Part shown: piece by piece, positions 1-8,889 of the stretch
Numbering within the stretch: the stretch's first letter is position 1
Layout: every line of letters begins with the position of its first letter
Origin: Myroides indicus
GTDB taxonomy: Bacteria; Bacteroidota; Bacteroidia; Flavobacteriales; Flavobacteriaceae
Direction of reading: 5' to 3'
DNA length: 64,000 bases
Assembly (NCBI RefSeq): GCF_004364575.1
Contig: NZ_SOAG01000001.1
Span: 1 to 64,000, forward strand
The notes under the pieces: generated by a model
What the model saw: the letters and a program-made list of their open reading frames with translations, nothing else
Told to the model about the DNA's origin: nothing
The model's database searches: none
Translations under genes and position numbers: made by a program

Positions 1-74
1 AAATTCTCACTTTCAAGACCTAATTTCTTTAATACATCTAAAATTTTATCGTAATTTGCTGTAAAGTTGTGCAT
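1..74 (-). CDS. Partial N-terminus of an unidentified protein, cut by the window edge
   Basis: An ATG on the minus strand opens 24 codons (beginning MHNFTANYDKILDVLKKLG) with no stop before the left edge. The composition looks like an amphipathic helix. The style recalls N-termini of some Bacteroidota insertion-sequence transposases (IS982-like), and the neighbouring gene on its right is truncated, which would fit an inserted element. That identification is a guess, because too little of the protein is visible. Nested inverted repeats lie just upstream of its start. Confidence 0.35.
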   Translation of the reverse strand, partial: MHNFTANYDKILDVLKKLGLESEN

Positions 75-130
75 TGAATTGTTTGTGTGGTAACTGCAAT
101 TTACTGTTTTTTAGTAAATTGCACAACTTT
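63..130. repeat. Nested inverted repeats at a gene junction
   Basis: A perfect 11-bp inverted repeat (TGCAATTTACT, 95-105, with its complement at 113-123) encloses a 7-nt T-rich loop. An overlapping second inverted repeat pairs AAAGTTGTGCA at 63-73 with 120-130. The structure sits exactly between the gene leaving the left edge and the truncated protease remnant. It could be the end of a mobile element or simply a strong transcription hairpin. Without the other end the two cannot be separated. Confidence 0.5.
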
Positions 131-530
131 TATTCAATACTTATACAAATGCACCACGGGTAATATTATAAATAATAAAAGTTATATCCATTCTTTTTAT
201 CTGCAATCAGGATACTCAGGAGGATTGTTATATGATAATCAGTTTTCTGATACTAATCTACTTCCTGGTAAACTTAAAATAATAGAAAAAAAAATATTAA
301 AAAATTCATACGGGCAAGAAATTATTATTAAACAAGGTGTGTTACCTCAAATGAAAATTGGCAATCTGCAGATGGAAAATGTACTTGCAGGTTTTTTTAC
401 AGGGGATATTAAAAATCAAAAATACAGCTTATTTGGTGCAGATTTGCTAAAGCGGTTTAATTGGATTTTTGATGTCGATAGAAAAATAGCATATATTCAG
501 CCTAGTAAGCTTTTTAATTCTGATTATTGA
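87..530 (+). pseudogene. C-terminal remnant of a retropepsin-like aspartyl protease
   Basis: The open frame (GTG start at 87, 147 aa) looks like the last part of the Bacteroidota aspartyl-protease-like family (PF13650/PF13975 type). FYLQSGYSGG near residue 38 sits where these proteins carry the second catalytic DTG/DSG motif, here with Q in place of D. FGADLLKRFNWIFDVD followed by IQPSKLF resembles the conserved C-terminal strand-helix-strand. The family usually has a signal peptide, an N-terminal DTGA half and 300-400 residues, all missing here. The first 20 or so residues look non-homologous. No ATG lies before the conserved part. I infer a truncated, probably dead gene. Confidence 0.55.
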
Positions 531-553
531 GAGCATAGAAAGTAGTATTTAAA

Positions 554-1318
554 TTAGTGTTCAATCCAGTTTTTAAATTCGTTTACTTTTTCCCGACTTA
601 CAATTACGTCATCCAAATCACTCGAAATCAGATTAATTCTAAGTCTTGAATTTGAATATGCTACAATGTCTTTAATGTGTTTGATAGAGATAATATACTT
701 TCGATTAATTCTATAAAATAATTTTGGTTCAAGTATATTATCCAACTCTTCCAGCGTATAATCCAAAATATAATTTCTGTCGTCTTTTGTCTTTAAATAA
801 GTAGCTTTATTTTCACTATAAAAACAAACTATTTCTGTTGTCGAACATATTTTTATTTGCGTCCCTACCTTTACTGCAAATCGTTCTTTATACTCTTTTT
901 GCTCGCCTTTCATAAAGGCTTTAAATAAAGATAACTGTTCTGAAAAATCAAAAAAAGTGGAACGCTGCTCTCTAAATTTCTCAATTGCCTGTTTTAATTC
1001 AGCATCCTGGATAGGTTTTAACAAATAGTCAATACTGTTGAGCTTAAATGCTCTTAAAGCATATTCATCATAAGCAGTTGTAAAAATAATTGCGCTTTTA
1101 ATATTGAGTTGTTCAAAAATTTCAAAGGACAATCCGTCAGATAATTGAATGTCTAAAAAAATTAAATCGGGATTCGTGTTTGCTTCAAACCATTCTAAAG
1201 CATCTTCTACACTGCTCAGTTTATGCTGAATCTCAAATCCCAAAGTATTCAACTTTCTTTCAAGTAAACGCGCAGCAGGTTTTTCGTCTTCTACAATTAC
1301 TATTTTAAAATTATCCAT
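554..1318 (-). CDS. LytTR-family response regulator
   Basis: 254 aa. An N-terminal receiver domain (about 1-120) has the acidic pair VEDE, phosphoacceptor D56 in FLDI, and the conserved T (TTAYDEYA) and K (LLKP). A C-terminal LytTR DNA-binding domain (about 150-254) contains FYRINRKYIISIKHI. It belongs to the AgrA/LytR/AlgR type that binds promoter DNA through beta strands. It is the last gene of an operon with a 2TM protein (3-nt gap) and the sensor kinase, which is its probable phosphodonor. The signal and the target genes cannot be read from the sequence. Confidence 0.93.
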   Translation of the reverse strand: MDNFKIVIVEDEKPAARLLERKLNTLGFEIQHKLSSVEDALEWFEANTNPDLIFLDIQLSDGLSFEIFEQLNIKSAIIFTTAYDEYALRAFKLNSIDYLLKPIQDAELKQAIEKFREQRSTFFDFSEQLSLFKAFMKGEQKEYKERFAVKVGTQIKICSTTEIVCFYSENKATYLKTKDDRNYILDYTLEELDNILEPKLFYRINRKYIISIKHIKDIVAYSNSRLRINLISSDLDDVIVSREKVNEFKNWIEH

Positions 1319-1321
1319 TTT

Positions 1322-1678
1322 TTAATTTTTATTTAGCTGATATTCGTATGTATTTTTAATTCGATTAAGTTCCTTTCGTTCCAATTTGTCCTGCCATTGT
1401 TTTAAAAACGGCAAGTACTCTGCATAATACAAAATTAGTTTAATAGCAATACAGGTTAACCAAATCAGTAAGATGGCATAAAGGTAGTTTTCTCCATCCA
1501 TTTGTAAGTTTGGAATATCAATATATTTTTCAGCAATTACAAATAAAACACAAATTAGCCATAGTAGAAGCTGCCAGTAAATACTTCGTAGTTTAGCAAT
1601 ACGAGATCTTATAAATTGTCGATAAGATATCTTTGTCTGAGTATTTAAATCGCCTGTCTCTAATTGTTTTAGTCCCAT
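1322..1678 (-). CDS. 2TM-domain membrane protein
   Basis: 118 aa. Two hydrophobic segments (about 35-52 and 65-85) are flanked by charged helices; the second helix carries a WQDKLERKEL-like stretch. This matches the 2TM domain (PF13239) often found beside LytS/LytTR systems in Bacteroidota. Its start overlaps the end of the histidine kinase by 10 nt and its stop is 3 nt from the response-regulator start, so the three genes are translated as one operon. It may modulate the kinase, since the kinase itself also carries a C-terminal 2TM domain. No catalytic motif is present. Confidence 0.75.
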   Translation of the reverse strand: MGLKQLETGDLNTQTKISYRQFIRSRIAKLRSIYWQLLLWLICVLFVIAEKYIDIPNLQMDGENYLYAILLIWLTCIAIKLILYYAEYLPFLKQWQDKLERKELNRIKNTYEYQLNKN

Positions 1679-3021
1679 TGTTTTGCAGTATTTTCACTTT
1701 TATTTTTATCCATATATTCTCGAATTTTGCGATCTTCCCAATCTTTACCCAAGAATAAATTGTAATTATATGTTTTCATGGCATCGGATACTAACCCAAT
1801 TCCCCAAGCAAATACTACAATCAAACTCCACATAAATTCTGGAGCTGTCATCAGGTTAAGTATAATTAAAAAAGCATTCACCATGATATAACTCGTTAGA
1901 TGAGCATAAAACTTTTTAATTTTTTCTACTTTTTTCTTTGCTTCAATTAAAAGCTCTTGTTCGTTTTGTGGTACGTCAATAATTTTCATGTGTTCTATTT
2001 TTTTAGTTAATATTGGAATTTTTACTATAAATTTTTCTTCAGTTTCTTCTATTTTAATTGGTTTGGATGTTAATATTGCATATCTCCCGGCAATATTCTG
2101 CAAGCCTATCCCCTTTCTGTTATCGGGTGTATTTTTCTTATTTAAATTGTTTTCTATAATCAGATATCCATCTGAACTTTCATAAATATTTATGTAAATA
2201 GGTTTTTTATTTGTGGCTTTATTGTGTTTGATGACATTTTCCAGCAATAATTGCAATGAAAGAGGAACAACTTTGGCTCCTTCCTGCTTTATTTCAGTTG
2301 GAAGAGAATAAGTCAGACTATCTTCAAAACGCATTTGAAGTAAGTCAATATAAGTTTGAGCAAATTTCAATTCCTCTTCTAACAGAACAAGCTCTTTATT
2401 TTTCTGATCAAGAATATAACGGTAAGTTCTGGATAATGCATTGGTAAATTCCTGTGCTTTCAGGGGATTTTCATCAATGAGCGCATTTAAAACATTTAAA
2501 CTATTGAATAAAAAATGCGGATCCAGTTGATTTTTCAAACTTTCAAACTGCGCTGATACATTCCCTGAAATTACTCTTTCGCGTTCGATTTGCTGATCCT
2601 TTGCAACTGTTGAAAGCGAAATATAATAGTAAAGGTAAATCAGGAAGCTAAAAAATAAGCTAAAGCTAAATATGGCTGCAAACCCTCCGTTGCTTTGAAA
2701 AAAACTATACGTTTCATCTCCTATTATTAGAGTATCAAATAACTTTAATCCAGAGCTTATAATAAACAATATTAATAAATTAAACAATGTTATTAAAAGT
2801 GTTACTGTATGTATTTTGGTTTTTTTTTGAGCCATATAACTTTTAATTTGACTCAAAAATTTATTACTTATAAAGTTATTTGCGATGATAAGTATTACAG
2901 TTAAAACAATGCTGTATCCCAAAAATAAAGGAAGATCGAAAAAAGACAGTTTAAGCGCTTTTTTAAACAGTATAAATACTATAAAAACAAGCAGTAAGAT
3001 TTTAAGATTTCTGTTTTTCAT
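1669..3021 (-). CDS. LytS-type sensor histidine kinase with C-terminal 2TM domain
   Basis: 450 aa. Four hydrophobic segments occupy residues 8-135. The HisKA-7TM/LytS (PF06580) core follows, with DPHFLFNSLN (phospho-acceptor H169), the N-box LLLENVIKHN (N262) and the G-box GIGLQNIAGR (304-313). After the kinase core a second module (about 355-435) reads KKVEKIKKFYAHLTSYIM and ends in WEDRKIREYM, which is a 2TM domain. The kinase is therefore bracketed by membrane segments at both ends. It lies directly upstream of, and overlaps, the free 2TM protein, with the LytTR regulator last. The signal is unknown. Confidence 0.9.
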   Translation of the reverse strand: MKNRNLKILLLVFIVFILFKKALKLSFFDLPLFLGYSIVLTVILIIANNFISNKFLSQIKSYMAQKKTKIHTVTLLITLFNLLILFIISSGLKLFDTLIIGDETYSFFQSNGGFAAIFSFSLFFSFLIYLYYYISLSTVAKDQQIERERVISGNVSAQFESLKNQLDPHFLFNSLNVLNALIDENPLKAQEFTNALSRTYRYILDQKNKELVLLEEELKFAQTYIDLLQMRFEDSLTYSLPTEIKQEGAKVVPLSLQLLLENVIKHNKATNKKPIYINIYESSDGYLIIENNLNKKNTPDNRKGIGLQNIAGRYAILTSKPIKIEETEEKFIVKIPILTKKIEHMKIIDVPQNEQELLIEAKKKVEKIKKFYAHLTSYIMVNAFLIILNLMTAPEFMWSLIVVFAWGIGLVSDAMKTYNYNLFLGKDWEDRKIREYMDKNKSENTAKQWD

Positions 3022-3172
3022 TGGATTTGTTTACAGGTTGTAATAATTGTACTTTACATTCCTCCGTTTTTTGTGGACTAACAGATATAGTGGTATTTAT
3101 ATCAAAAGACGAAGTACACATAACTATTATCGATTGTACCAAAGTTACTATAAGCAGAATAATAATTTTCAT
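3002..3172 (-). CDS. Small membrane or exported peptide at the head of the LytS operon
   Basis: 56 aa from the ATG at 3172. A longer frame reaches 3295, but its N-terminal part looks non-coding. The protein opens with a hydrophobic stretch (MKIIILLIVTLVQSIIVMC) and continues with a polar tail, as a short exported or anchored peptide would. Its stop overlaps the histidine-kinase start by 20 nt, so translation would be coupled. No family is recognised, and a chance ORF is possible. The overlap and the signal-like N-terminus are the only support. Confidence 0.4.
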   Translation of the reverse strand: MKIIILLIVTLVQSIIVMCTSSFDINTTISVSPQKTEECKVQLLQPVNKSNEKQKS

Positions 3173-3359
3173 AACCGTTGCATTTTGTTGATACAAAGAT
3201 GATGTAAAAGCAAAATAGATAAAAAAGGAATTAACCCAACTGTCAAAAACAGACGATGAACTGTAAAAACAAGAAATACTATAAGAATATGGCAATCAGC
3301 AGTAAGCAGGAATTTTGAAATATAAGATTTTATTTACTGGCAAAAAGTAATATTAGTAT

Positions 3360-3367
3360 TACATTTG
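3360..3367 (+). promoter_or_regulatory. Bacteroidota-type -7 box (TACATTTG)
   Basis: A perfect match to TAnnTTTG lies 25 nt before the ATG at 3392. It overlaps a possible TTG start at 3365, which argues that translation begins at 3392. No convincing -33 element is visible. Confidence 0.5.
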
Positions 3368-3391
3368 TTTTTTCAATCCACACAAAAAATT

Positions 3392-3946
3392 ATGGTTTAT
3401 AAATTCAGAATAATTCTTGATACAGAAGAAGATATCTTTAGAGATATTGCTATTTTAAGTAGTGATACGTTAGAAGATTTGCACAATGCCATTGTCAACG
3501 CTTTCGGATTTGATGGAATGGAAGCAGCATCATTTTATGCTTGTGATGATAAGTGGACTCAATTAGAAGAAGAAATATCATTATTTGATATGGGCGATGA
3601 ACCGGGAGGGTCAAAAACGATGACTAATACAGCTATTAATTCTGTTTTGGACGAAGAGAATACTAAAATTATTTATGTCTATGACTTTCTTAATATGTGG
3701 ACTTTTTTTGTAGAGCTTGCGGCGATAGAAGAAAGAGAGTCAGGCGTTACTTATCCTGATTTATTATTTTCGCATGGTATCTTACCTGATAATGTTCCAA
3801 CTAAAAACTTCAGCAGCACCCCTGTTTCAAACGATGATATTTACGGAGAATTTGACGATGACTATAATAGCGAAGATTTTGATATGTTCGACGAGGATAT
3901 CGATGACTTTGGCTTTGAAGAAGGCTTTGAGGACAATTGGAACTAA
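3392..3946 (+). CDS. Plasmid pRiA4b Orf3-like protein
   Basis: 184 aa from the ATG. The fold region (1-130) starts MVYKFRIILD and contains LHNAIVNAFGFD and VYDFLNMWTFFVELA, matching the pRiA4b ORF-3-like family (PF07929), which is common on chromosomes and has no firm function. The last 40 residues are extremely acidic (a DDDYNSEDFDMFDEDIDD-type tail). The family was first seen on plasmids and in transposon passengers, but nothing here marks it as mobile. It precedes the nucleoid-associated protein gene by 76 nt on the same strand, and the two may be cotranscribed. Confidence 0.8.
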   Translation: MVYKFRIILDTEEDIFRDIAILSSDTLEDLHNAIVNAFGFDGMEAASFYACDDKWTQLEEEISLFDMGDEPGGSKTMTNTAINSVLDEENTKIIYVYDFLNMWTFFVELAAIEERESGVTYPDLLFSHGILPDNVPTKNFSSTPVSNDDIYGEFDDDYNSEDFDMFDEDIDDFGFEEGFEDNWN

Positions 3947-4022
3947 TCAATCTAAAAAATACAAATTACAATTTTCATCACTTTAGGTTTTATACCAATA
4001 TAAAGCCTTAATTATATTTGTT

Positions 4023-5087
4023 ATGATTAATTTATTTAATGCACACATTGAAACTCTGTCTATTCACAGAGTTGGAAATAAAAGTAGAAATGAAGCTATT
4101 TTTTTATCCGAAGAAGCTTATCGACTAGATGACGAAATAGCACCTTTGTTAAAAGAATATTTTTTTAAGCCTTTTAGAGAAAAAGAAGAAACGTATTACC
4201 AGTTTGCCCATGATGTAGATTTGGAATTCAACGAAATGTACAATTTGGCAAATACTGTTTTTAATGCTCCGAATACAGAAAATGTACATGAAGTTTCTAA
4301 AAAGATAACCAAACATTTATTTGAACAATCCAATCATCCTCATATTAAAAACGGAGAAGTTTATATAGCGTATCTAACAAATATTTCTATCGACAACAAT
4401 ATTGTGGATGCAATCGGGGTATTTAAGAGCGAAATAAAAACGGATTTTCTCCAGTTTCAGGAAAATGAATCTAATTTAGAAATGCTTTTACAGCAAGGAA
4501 TCAATCTAAACAAGCTGGATAAAGGCTGTTTAATTTTTAATTATAAAAAAGAAGAAGGGTATAAAATCCTGACTATTGATAGCAATAAATATGATGCGCG
4601 TTATTGGCTAGAGCATTTTTTGTCGGTAGATTTATTTCAAGATGAATCTTTCATGACAAAAAAATACTTAAAATTTTGTCAGGACTTTGCTAAAGAAGTT
4701 GTTTTGCCTGCTGAAGACAAAAAAGAGGAAGTAATGTTTATGAATCGCTCTGTAAATTATTTTGCTAAAAATGATGAATTTGAAGAAACTAACTTTTTAA
4801 ATGAAGTAATTGATAATCCTGATTTAATTTCAGAATTTAAAAATTATAAAGTTGATAAGGGCGAAAAATATAGTATTGAAGATACCACTACTTTTCCTAT
4901 TGCTAACAATGCTGTAAGTGATGCACGCAAAAAAATAAAGAATATTATTAATTTGGACACGAATGTTCAGATAAAACTTGATTTTATTAATCCTGAAAGT
5001 GCTGACAAGTTTATAGAAAAAGGATGGGACGAAGAGAAACAGATGTATTATTACCTAGTATATTTCAATAAAGAACAAAAATCTTAA
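4023..5087 (+). CDS. Nucleoid-associated protein, NdpA/YejK family
   Basis: 354 aa, in the usual range for NA37/NdpA proteins (PF04245). The N-terminus INLFNAHIETLSIHRVGNK and the central GCLIFNYKKEEGYKILTID followed by YWLEHFL are typical of Bacteroidota members. Family members bind DNA in the nucleoid and are cytoplasmic; the biochemical role is poorly known. The gene ends at a strong bidirectional terminator shared with the convergent protease gene. Confidence 0.85.
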   Translation: MINLFNAHIETLSIHRVGNKSRNEAIFLSEEAYRLDDEIAPLLKEYFFKPFREKEETYYQFAHDVDLEFNEMYNLANTVFNAPNTENVHEVSKKITKHLFEQSNHPHIKNGEVYIAYLTNISIDNNIVDAIGVFKSEIKTDFLQFQENESNLEMLLQQGINLNKLDKGCLIFNYKKEEGYKILTIDSNKYDARYWLEHFLSVDLFQDESFMTKKYLKFCQDFAKEVVLPAEDKKEEVMFMNRSVNYFAKNDEFEETNFLNEVIDNPDLISEFKNYKVDKGEKYSIEDTTTFPIANNAVSDARKKIKNIINLDTNVQIKLDFINPESADKFIEKGWDEEKQMYYYLVYFNKEQKS

Positions 5088-5093
5088 TAAATT

Positions 5094-5131
5094 AAAAAGG
5101 GCAATTTTATTAATAAAATTGCCCTTTTTTT
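5094..5131. terminator. Bidirectional intrinsic terminator
   Basis: A perfect 16-bp stem (AAAAAGGGCAATTTTA with its complement) and a 4-nt loop are flanked by A and T runs, between the convergent NdpA-like and M4-protease genes. It can serve both strands. Confidence 0.85.
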
Positions 5132-5145
5132 CTTAACCATCAAAT

Positions 5146-7173
5146 TTACTTTACAATAATTTTCTCCGTGTGAGATTTTTTATTATCTCCTGTAAGCTTT
5201 AAAATATATGTTCCCTTTTGTAAATATTCTAAATTAACTTTGTGCTCTCCTTTTTCATTCAAGGTAAATTCACCTACTTTTTGTCCAGTCATAGAATAAA
5301 ATTCTACTTTGCCTTTTTCAAAATTAGTTACAATATTAAGCTCTCCTCGTATTACCGGATTAGGGAAAATCCTAAATGGTTCTTCGAAATCTTCAAAATC
5401 TTCCACTCCCATATTAGGTCTTTTTTCTCCAAAACCAACCGCATACCAGGCATCTACAACGGCATTATATTCAGGGTACTCATCTTCATCTTCTTCATTG
5501 TATAAGAGATCTACTGCATTTTTGGAGCCTTCATAAGCATCAACGTATTGAGCATTTCTTGTTAAAAAATTCATTAATGTACTAAAAGCTATTTGTTCTG
5601 CTTTTTCAATTCCAATACCTTGTACAATATACTCGTCTCCGTTGTCATTAATCCCTTCCCCTCCTTCACTTACCAGATAGAACCAATAATTTAAAACACC
5701 ACTATTTGTGTGAACACCTCCATTATCTGCAGTACTGGTAGTAGAAGCCCAATATTGTCCATTATAAGTATCAGGTTGTTTATCGTTTAAATTATTTTCC
5801 TTTGGGTCTGCCATGTTTCTCATATAGCTGTAATTTCCATACAGCATAATGCCTTCTCCTACAGTCCAGTTTGGGTTATCAACAGAATAAAATTCTATCG
5901 CTGTTCCAAAAATGTCTGCAAAAGCTTCGTTCAAAGCCCCTGATTCCCCCTGATATCTTAGACCACCTTTTCCATTATTATCAATAACCAAATGGCTGTA
6001 TTCATGACCAGCAACATCCAATGCAACAACTGGGTTCATATAAGGAACTCCCTGAAATTCTCCACCTTTTCCAAAAAGCATCAATCCTACATCGCCACCA
6101 GGCATAGCTACTGCTTGAAAAGGAAACCCCTGATATCCTTCCCAAGGAGCCGGGTTATAAATATTAACTACTTCTGTATTCTGATTATCAAAACTCAACC
6201 TATTGTGTACAAGTTTATAATAATCATATGTTTTTTCCATTCCCCAATGTACATCTATTGCTGCGGGTGATATTAATGAATCGGTAAAAACTGTTGTTGT
6301 ACTGGTAATTTCGTTTGCGTCATCAAGATATATATTATTTGAGTTGGTAGCATCCAGAGTCGTTATATTCCTTTCTTCATCTATTAGATAGTACAATCCG
6401 TCCTCATCATCTAAAGTAATGGTTATAGGAAGAGTGCCTCTATAGAAACTTTCTCCAGTCCCTGTTATGCCAGCATGACGTATATTAGAGATTTCACCTA
6501 CTATTTTTCCACTTTCAACATCCACATACACATCCTTTTTTTGAACAGTCGCTCCCGTTTCATCAATATTAACTTTTTGAGTTAATATAAATGGAGAAGA
6601 ATCATCAGCTTTATAAAAAACAGTTTCTACAGGTTTTTTTTCAGTAATACTACTCAAAGCCAACTCATTTTTTACAATTTCTAAAGCGCGTTCTTTTGTA
6701 ATAAGCGGTTTCTTGTTCAGGTTAGTTTTTAATGAATAAGTACTTTTTTTATTCTCAATATTAATAATAGTTCCGTTTATATAAACTACTTTATCATTTT
6801 TGCTATGAACGATTACCATTTGTCCTTCCACGGGATAATTGCCCAAATAATGCTGAAATGTAGAATGTTTGAAACCTAAAGCATCTACATTTTCTGATAT
6901 TTTAATAAACTTATTGTCAAAAGACATTTTAAAGAGTTCATTAAATTTATTTACAATTTCCTGCTCTGTATAATTTTGATTGGTATTTAACTTTAAGGTG
7001 AATGATCCATAAGAATTTAAAGGGATATATTCAGGTAATTGATTTGGGTCAGTTAGTAAATTATGAGGGTGAGTAATAAAAAAATTATTCGCTACAGCAT
7101 TTACCCCTGTAAATAAAGTAGTTACAGAATAAAGTAAAGTTAACGGAATAATTTTAAAGTACTTTTGATTCAT
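5146..7173 (-). CDS. Secreted thermolysin-like M4 metalloprotease with T9SS sorting domain
   Basis: 675 aa. A signal peptide (1-28) is followed by an FTP/PepSY propeptide (about 60-235) and the M4 catalytic domain (about 245-590). The zinc and catalytic motif is HEYSH at 390-394, with the third ligand E416 in GALNEAFADIFG. The C-terminal ~75 residues (IFPNPVIRGELNI to the final KIIVK) form a Por-type sorting domain. The enzyme should be exported by Sec, moved across the outer membrane by the type IX system and cleaved to the active form. Spacing isolates it, so it is probably monocistronic. It likely degrades extracellular protein. Confidence 0.94.
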   Translation of the reverse strand: MNQKYFKIIPLTLLYSVTTLFTGVNAVANNFFITHPHNLLTDPNQLPEYIPLNSYGSFTLKLNTNQNYTEQEIVNKFNELFKMSFDNKFIKISENVDALGFKHSTFQHYLGNYPVEGQMVIVHSKNDKVVYINGTIINIENKKSTYSLKTNLNKKPLITKERALEIVKNELALSSITEKKPVETVFYKADDSSPFILTQKVNIDETGATVQKKDVYVDVESGKIVGEISNIRHAGITGTGESFYRGTLPITITLDDEDGLYYLIDEERNITTLDATNSNNIYLDDANEITSTTTVFTDSLISPAAIDVHWGMEKTYDYYKLVHNRLSFDNQNTEVVNIYNPAPWEGYQGFPFQAVAMPGGDVGLMLFGKGGEFQGVPYMNPVVALDVAGHEYSHLVIDNNGKGGLRYQGESGALNEAFADIFGTAIEFYSVDNPNWTVGEGIMLYGNYSYMRNMADPKENNLNDKQPDTYNGQYWASTTSTADNGGVHTNSGVLNYWFYLVSEGGEGINDNGDEYIVQGIGIEKAEQIAFSTLMNFLTRNAQYVDAYEGSKNAVDLLYNEEDEDEYPEYNAVVDAWYAVGFGEKRPNMGVEDFEDFEEPFRIFPNPVIRGELNIVTNFEKGKVEFYSMTGQKVGEFTLNEKGEHKVNLEYLQKGTYILKLTGDNKKSHTEKIIVK

Positions 7174-7331
7174 TTTTATATTTTTTAGTTATCATTGATT
7201 GAGCTCGCAAAATACGAATAATATGTAAATAGATATGTAACGAAAAGTTAAAGTTAAGAATCTCTTTTTTTATTAAGTCTTTTTTAATGTTTATGAAAAT
7301 ACATAGTTGACAGTTATTATTTATATTATCT

Positions 7332-7365
7332 AAAAAGCCAGAAAAATAAAATCTTCTGGCTTTTA
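7332..7365 (-). terminator. Intrinsic terminator of the lipoprotein gene
   Basis: An 11-bp stem (AAAAGCCAGAA with its complement) around a 10-nt loop is followed on the minus strand by a short U run. It lies 36 nt past the lipoprotein stop and upstream of the protease gene. Confidence 0.7.
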
Positions 7366-7400
7366 AGAATAGTCTATAATTTAAACTCTTTTACTCTGTT

Positions 7401-7811
7401 CTAAAATTCAACCTTTGCAATTTTTAAATCATCCCCTCTTTTTATTAAATAAAATTTTTCAACAGCAGAACTTCCTTTTTCATATTTTACATCGTAAGTA
7501 AATTCATATTTTTTGATTTTTTGTTTTTTATTGGTATCTACCATTTTCCAATCTTTTAATACTGCTTTTTCGACTGGTCCATATTGCTCCGTTCTGCTTT
7601 TTAATTGATTAAAAAAATCAGACTGAGAGACATTTTTATCAAAATCTTCATCTAGATATTTAGGAAGAGAGTTTATTTCATTTTCCATCAGGTTGTAATA
7701 ATACCAACCTACTAATGTTTTTCCTGCCTGTTCATCACCCATTTCTCTGCTTTTTTGATTACAGCCTACCAAAACAATAGCTGCAAATAACACGATCAAA
7801 AACTTTTTCAT
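7401..7811 (-). CDS. Small lipoprotein, DUF4019-like
   Basis: 136 aa. A lipoprotein signal peptide ends in the lipobox VLVGC (C17), so the mature protein should be anchored in the inner or outer membrane. The remainder alternates helix and strand (WYYYNLMENEI; EQYGPVEKAVLKDWK; YEFTYDVKYEKGSSAVEKFYLIK) and resembles small DUF4019/NTF2-like lipoproteins. The family assignment is weak. There is no operon partner within 100 nt, and it has its own terminator. Confidence 0.7.
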   Translation of the reverse strand: MKKFLIVLFAAIVLVGCNQKSREMGDEQAGKTLVGWYYYNLMENEINSLPKYLDEDFDKNVSQSDFFNQLKSRTEQYGPVEKAVLKDWKMVDTNKKQKIKKYEFTYDVKYEKGSSAVEKFYLIKRGDDLKIAKVEF

Positions 7812-7921
7812 AATATTTAAATTTAGTTAATTGTTATTTTATATGAATAATTCATAATTTCTAGACTCAATAAATTTAATAAATATTTATGAATAAAAAA
7901 ATGTTTTTTTTAAAAAAAAGT

Positions 7922-8203
7922 CTATTCGTTTTTAGAATTCAACCAATAAGTGTAAATCCAAGTTAAAGTAAAAGTAGGTATGATATCTGTTCCGGGTGAT
8001 ATTTCTTCTATAAAATTAACGATAGCACCTATTTTTCCTATTTTCCCCGGATACATCTTAGCTAAAATATAAGCTGATACCGGAGCCCAAATAATATCTG
8101 AAAATTCCCCAGCTCCGGGTATAAGATAACTAACAAGACCGGTTAAGTCTAATAAAATGCTAAAAAACAGCTTTCTTTTTTTAAGTTTTTGCTCTGATAA
8201 CAC
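7922..8203 (-). CDS. Small conserved membrane protein
   Basis: 93 aa. A basic N-terminus (KLKKRKLF) is followed by two or three hydrophobic segments rich in Gly and Pro (VSYLIPGAGEFSDIIWAPVSAYILAKMYPG). I recognise the type as a flavobacterial hypothetical membrane protein but know no function. It starts 7 nt downstream of msrA and is probably cotranscribed with it. A run of A and T follows its stop. Confidence 0.7.
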   Translation of the reverse strand: MLSEQKLKKRKLFFSILLDLTGLVSYLIPGAGEFSDIIWAPVSAYILAKMYPGKIGKIGAIVNFIEEISPGTDIIPTFTLTWIYTYWLNSKNE

Positions 8204-8210
8204 GAAAAAA

Positions 8211-8756
8211 TCATTTTAGTTTAGAACTGAATTTATTTTTAAACTTACTCACTTTAGGTTGTACAACCAACTGGCAATAAGGGTTTTTATCTGCATTGCG
8301 TTCAAAATATCTTTGATGGTAATCTTCTGCTGCGTAAAATGCGGATACTGGCGAAACTCGTGTCACAATAGGATCATCAAAAACTTTTTCTTCCGTAAGT
8401 ATATTTAAGTATTCTTCTGCTACTTCGAGCTGCTCTTGGTCTGTATAAAAGATTTCGCTTCTATATTGCGTACCTATATCTCCACCTTGCCTGTTTAAAG
8501 TTGTAGGGTTATGTGTAGCAAAAAAGACTTCTAAAAGCTGATTATAATTGATTATAGTAGGATCATAAACAATTTTAATAACTTCAGCATGTCCAGTGTT
8601 TCCCGTACAAACCTCTTCATAAGTTGGATTTTCCGTTATTCCTCCCATATAACCTGGCAATACTTTTGTAACTCCTTTTAAATTTTCAAAAATAGCCTCC
8701 ACACACCAAAAACAGCCTCCTGCGACATAAGCTACTTTCTCAACTGTATTTTCCAT
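8211..8756 (-). CDS. msrA: Peptide methionine-S-sulfoxide reductase MsrA
   Basis: 181 aa. The signature AGGCFWCVEAIFENLKGV places the catalytic cysteine at C15, and QRYF and YCQ lie near the end as in other MsrA proteins. It reduces the S epimer of methionine sulfoxide in proteins in the cytoplasm, with thioredoxin as reductant. Length is normal for a single-domain MsrA, and no MsrB domain is fused. It heads a two-gene unit with a small membrane protein. Confidence 0.95.
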   Translation of the reverse strand: MENTVEKVAYVAGGCFWCVEAIFENLKGVTKVLPGYMGGITENPTYEEVCTGNTGHAEVIKIVYDPTIINYNQLLEVFFATHNPTTLNRQGGDIGTQYRSEIFYTDQEQLEVAEEYLNILTEEKVFDDPIVTRVSPVSAFYAAEDYHQRYFERNADKNPYCQLVVQPKVSKFKNKFSSKLK

Positions 8757-8889
8757 ATTGTTTTAATTTATATCTAAAAGTATTAAATAACATTTTATTT
8801 TCAATACATTTTTTCAAAAAACAACTTTTTAAATTTTGTGTTTTATTAATAAACAAAACATTGTTACTTTGCTGTAAATATGATTGAAT

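Noticed and set aside
3173..3295. An N-terminal extension of the small peptide before the LytS-type kinase
   Set aside because: The first 41 residues are rich in Ser, Tyr and Phe without a domain, and the ATG at 3172 begins a signal-like helix.
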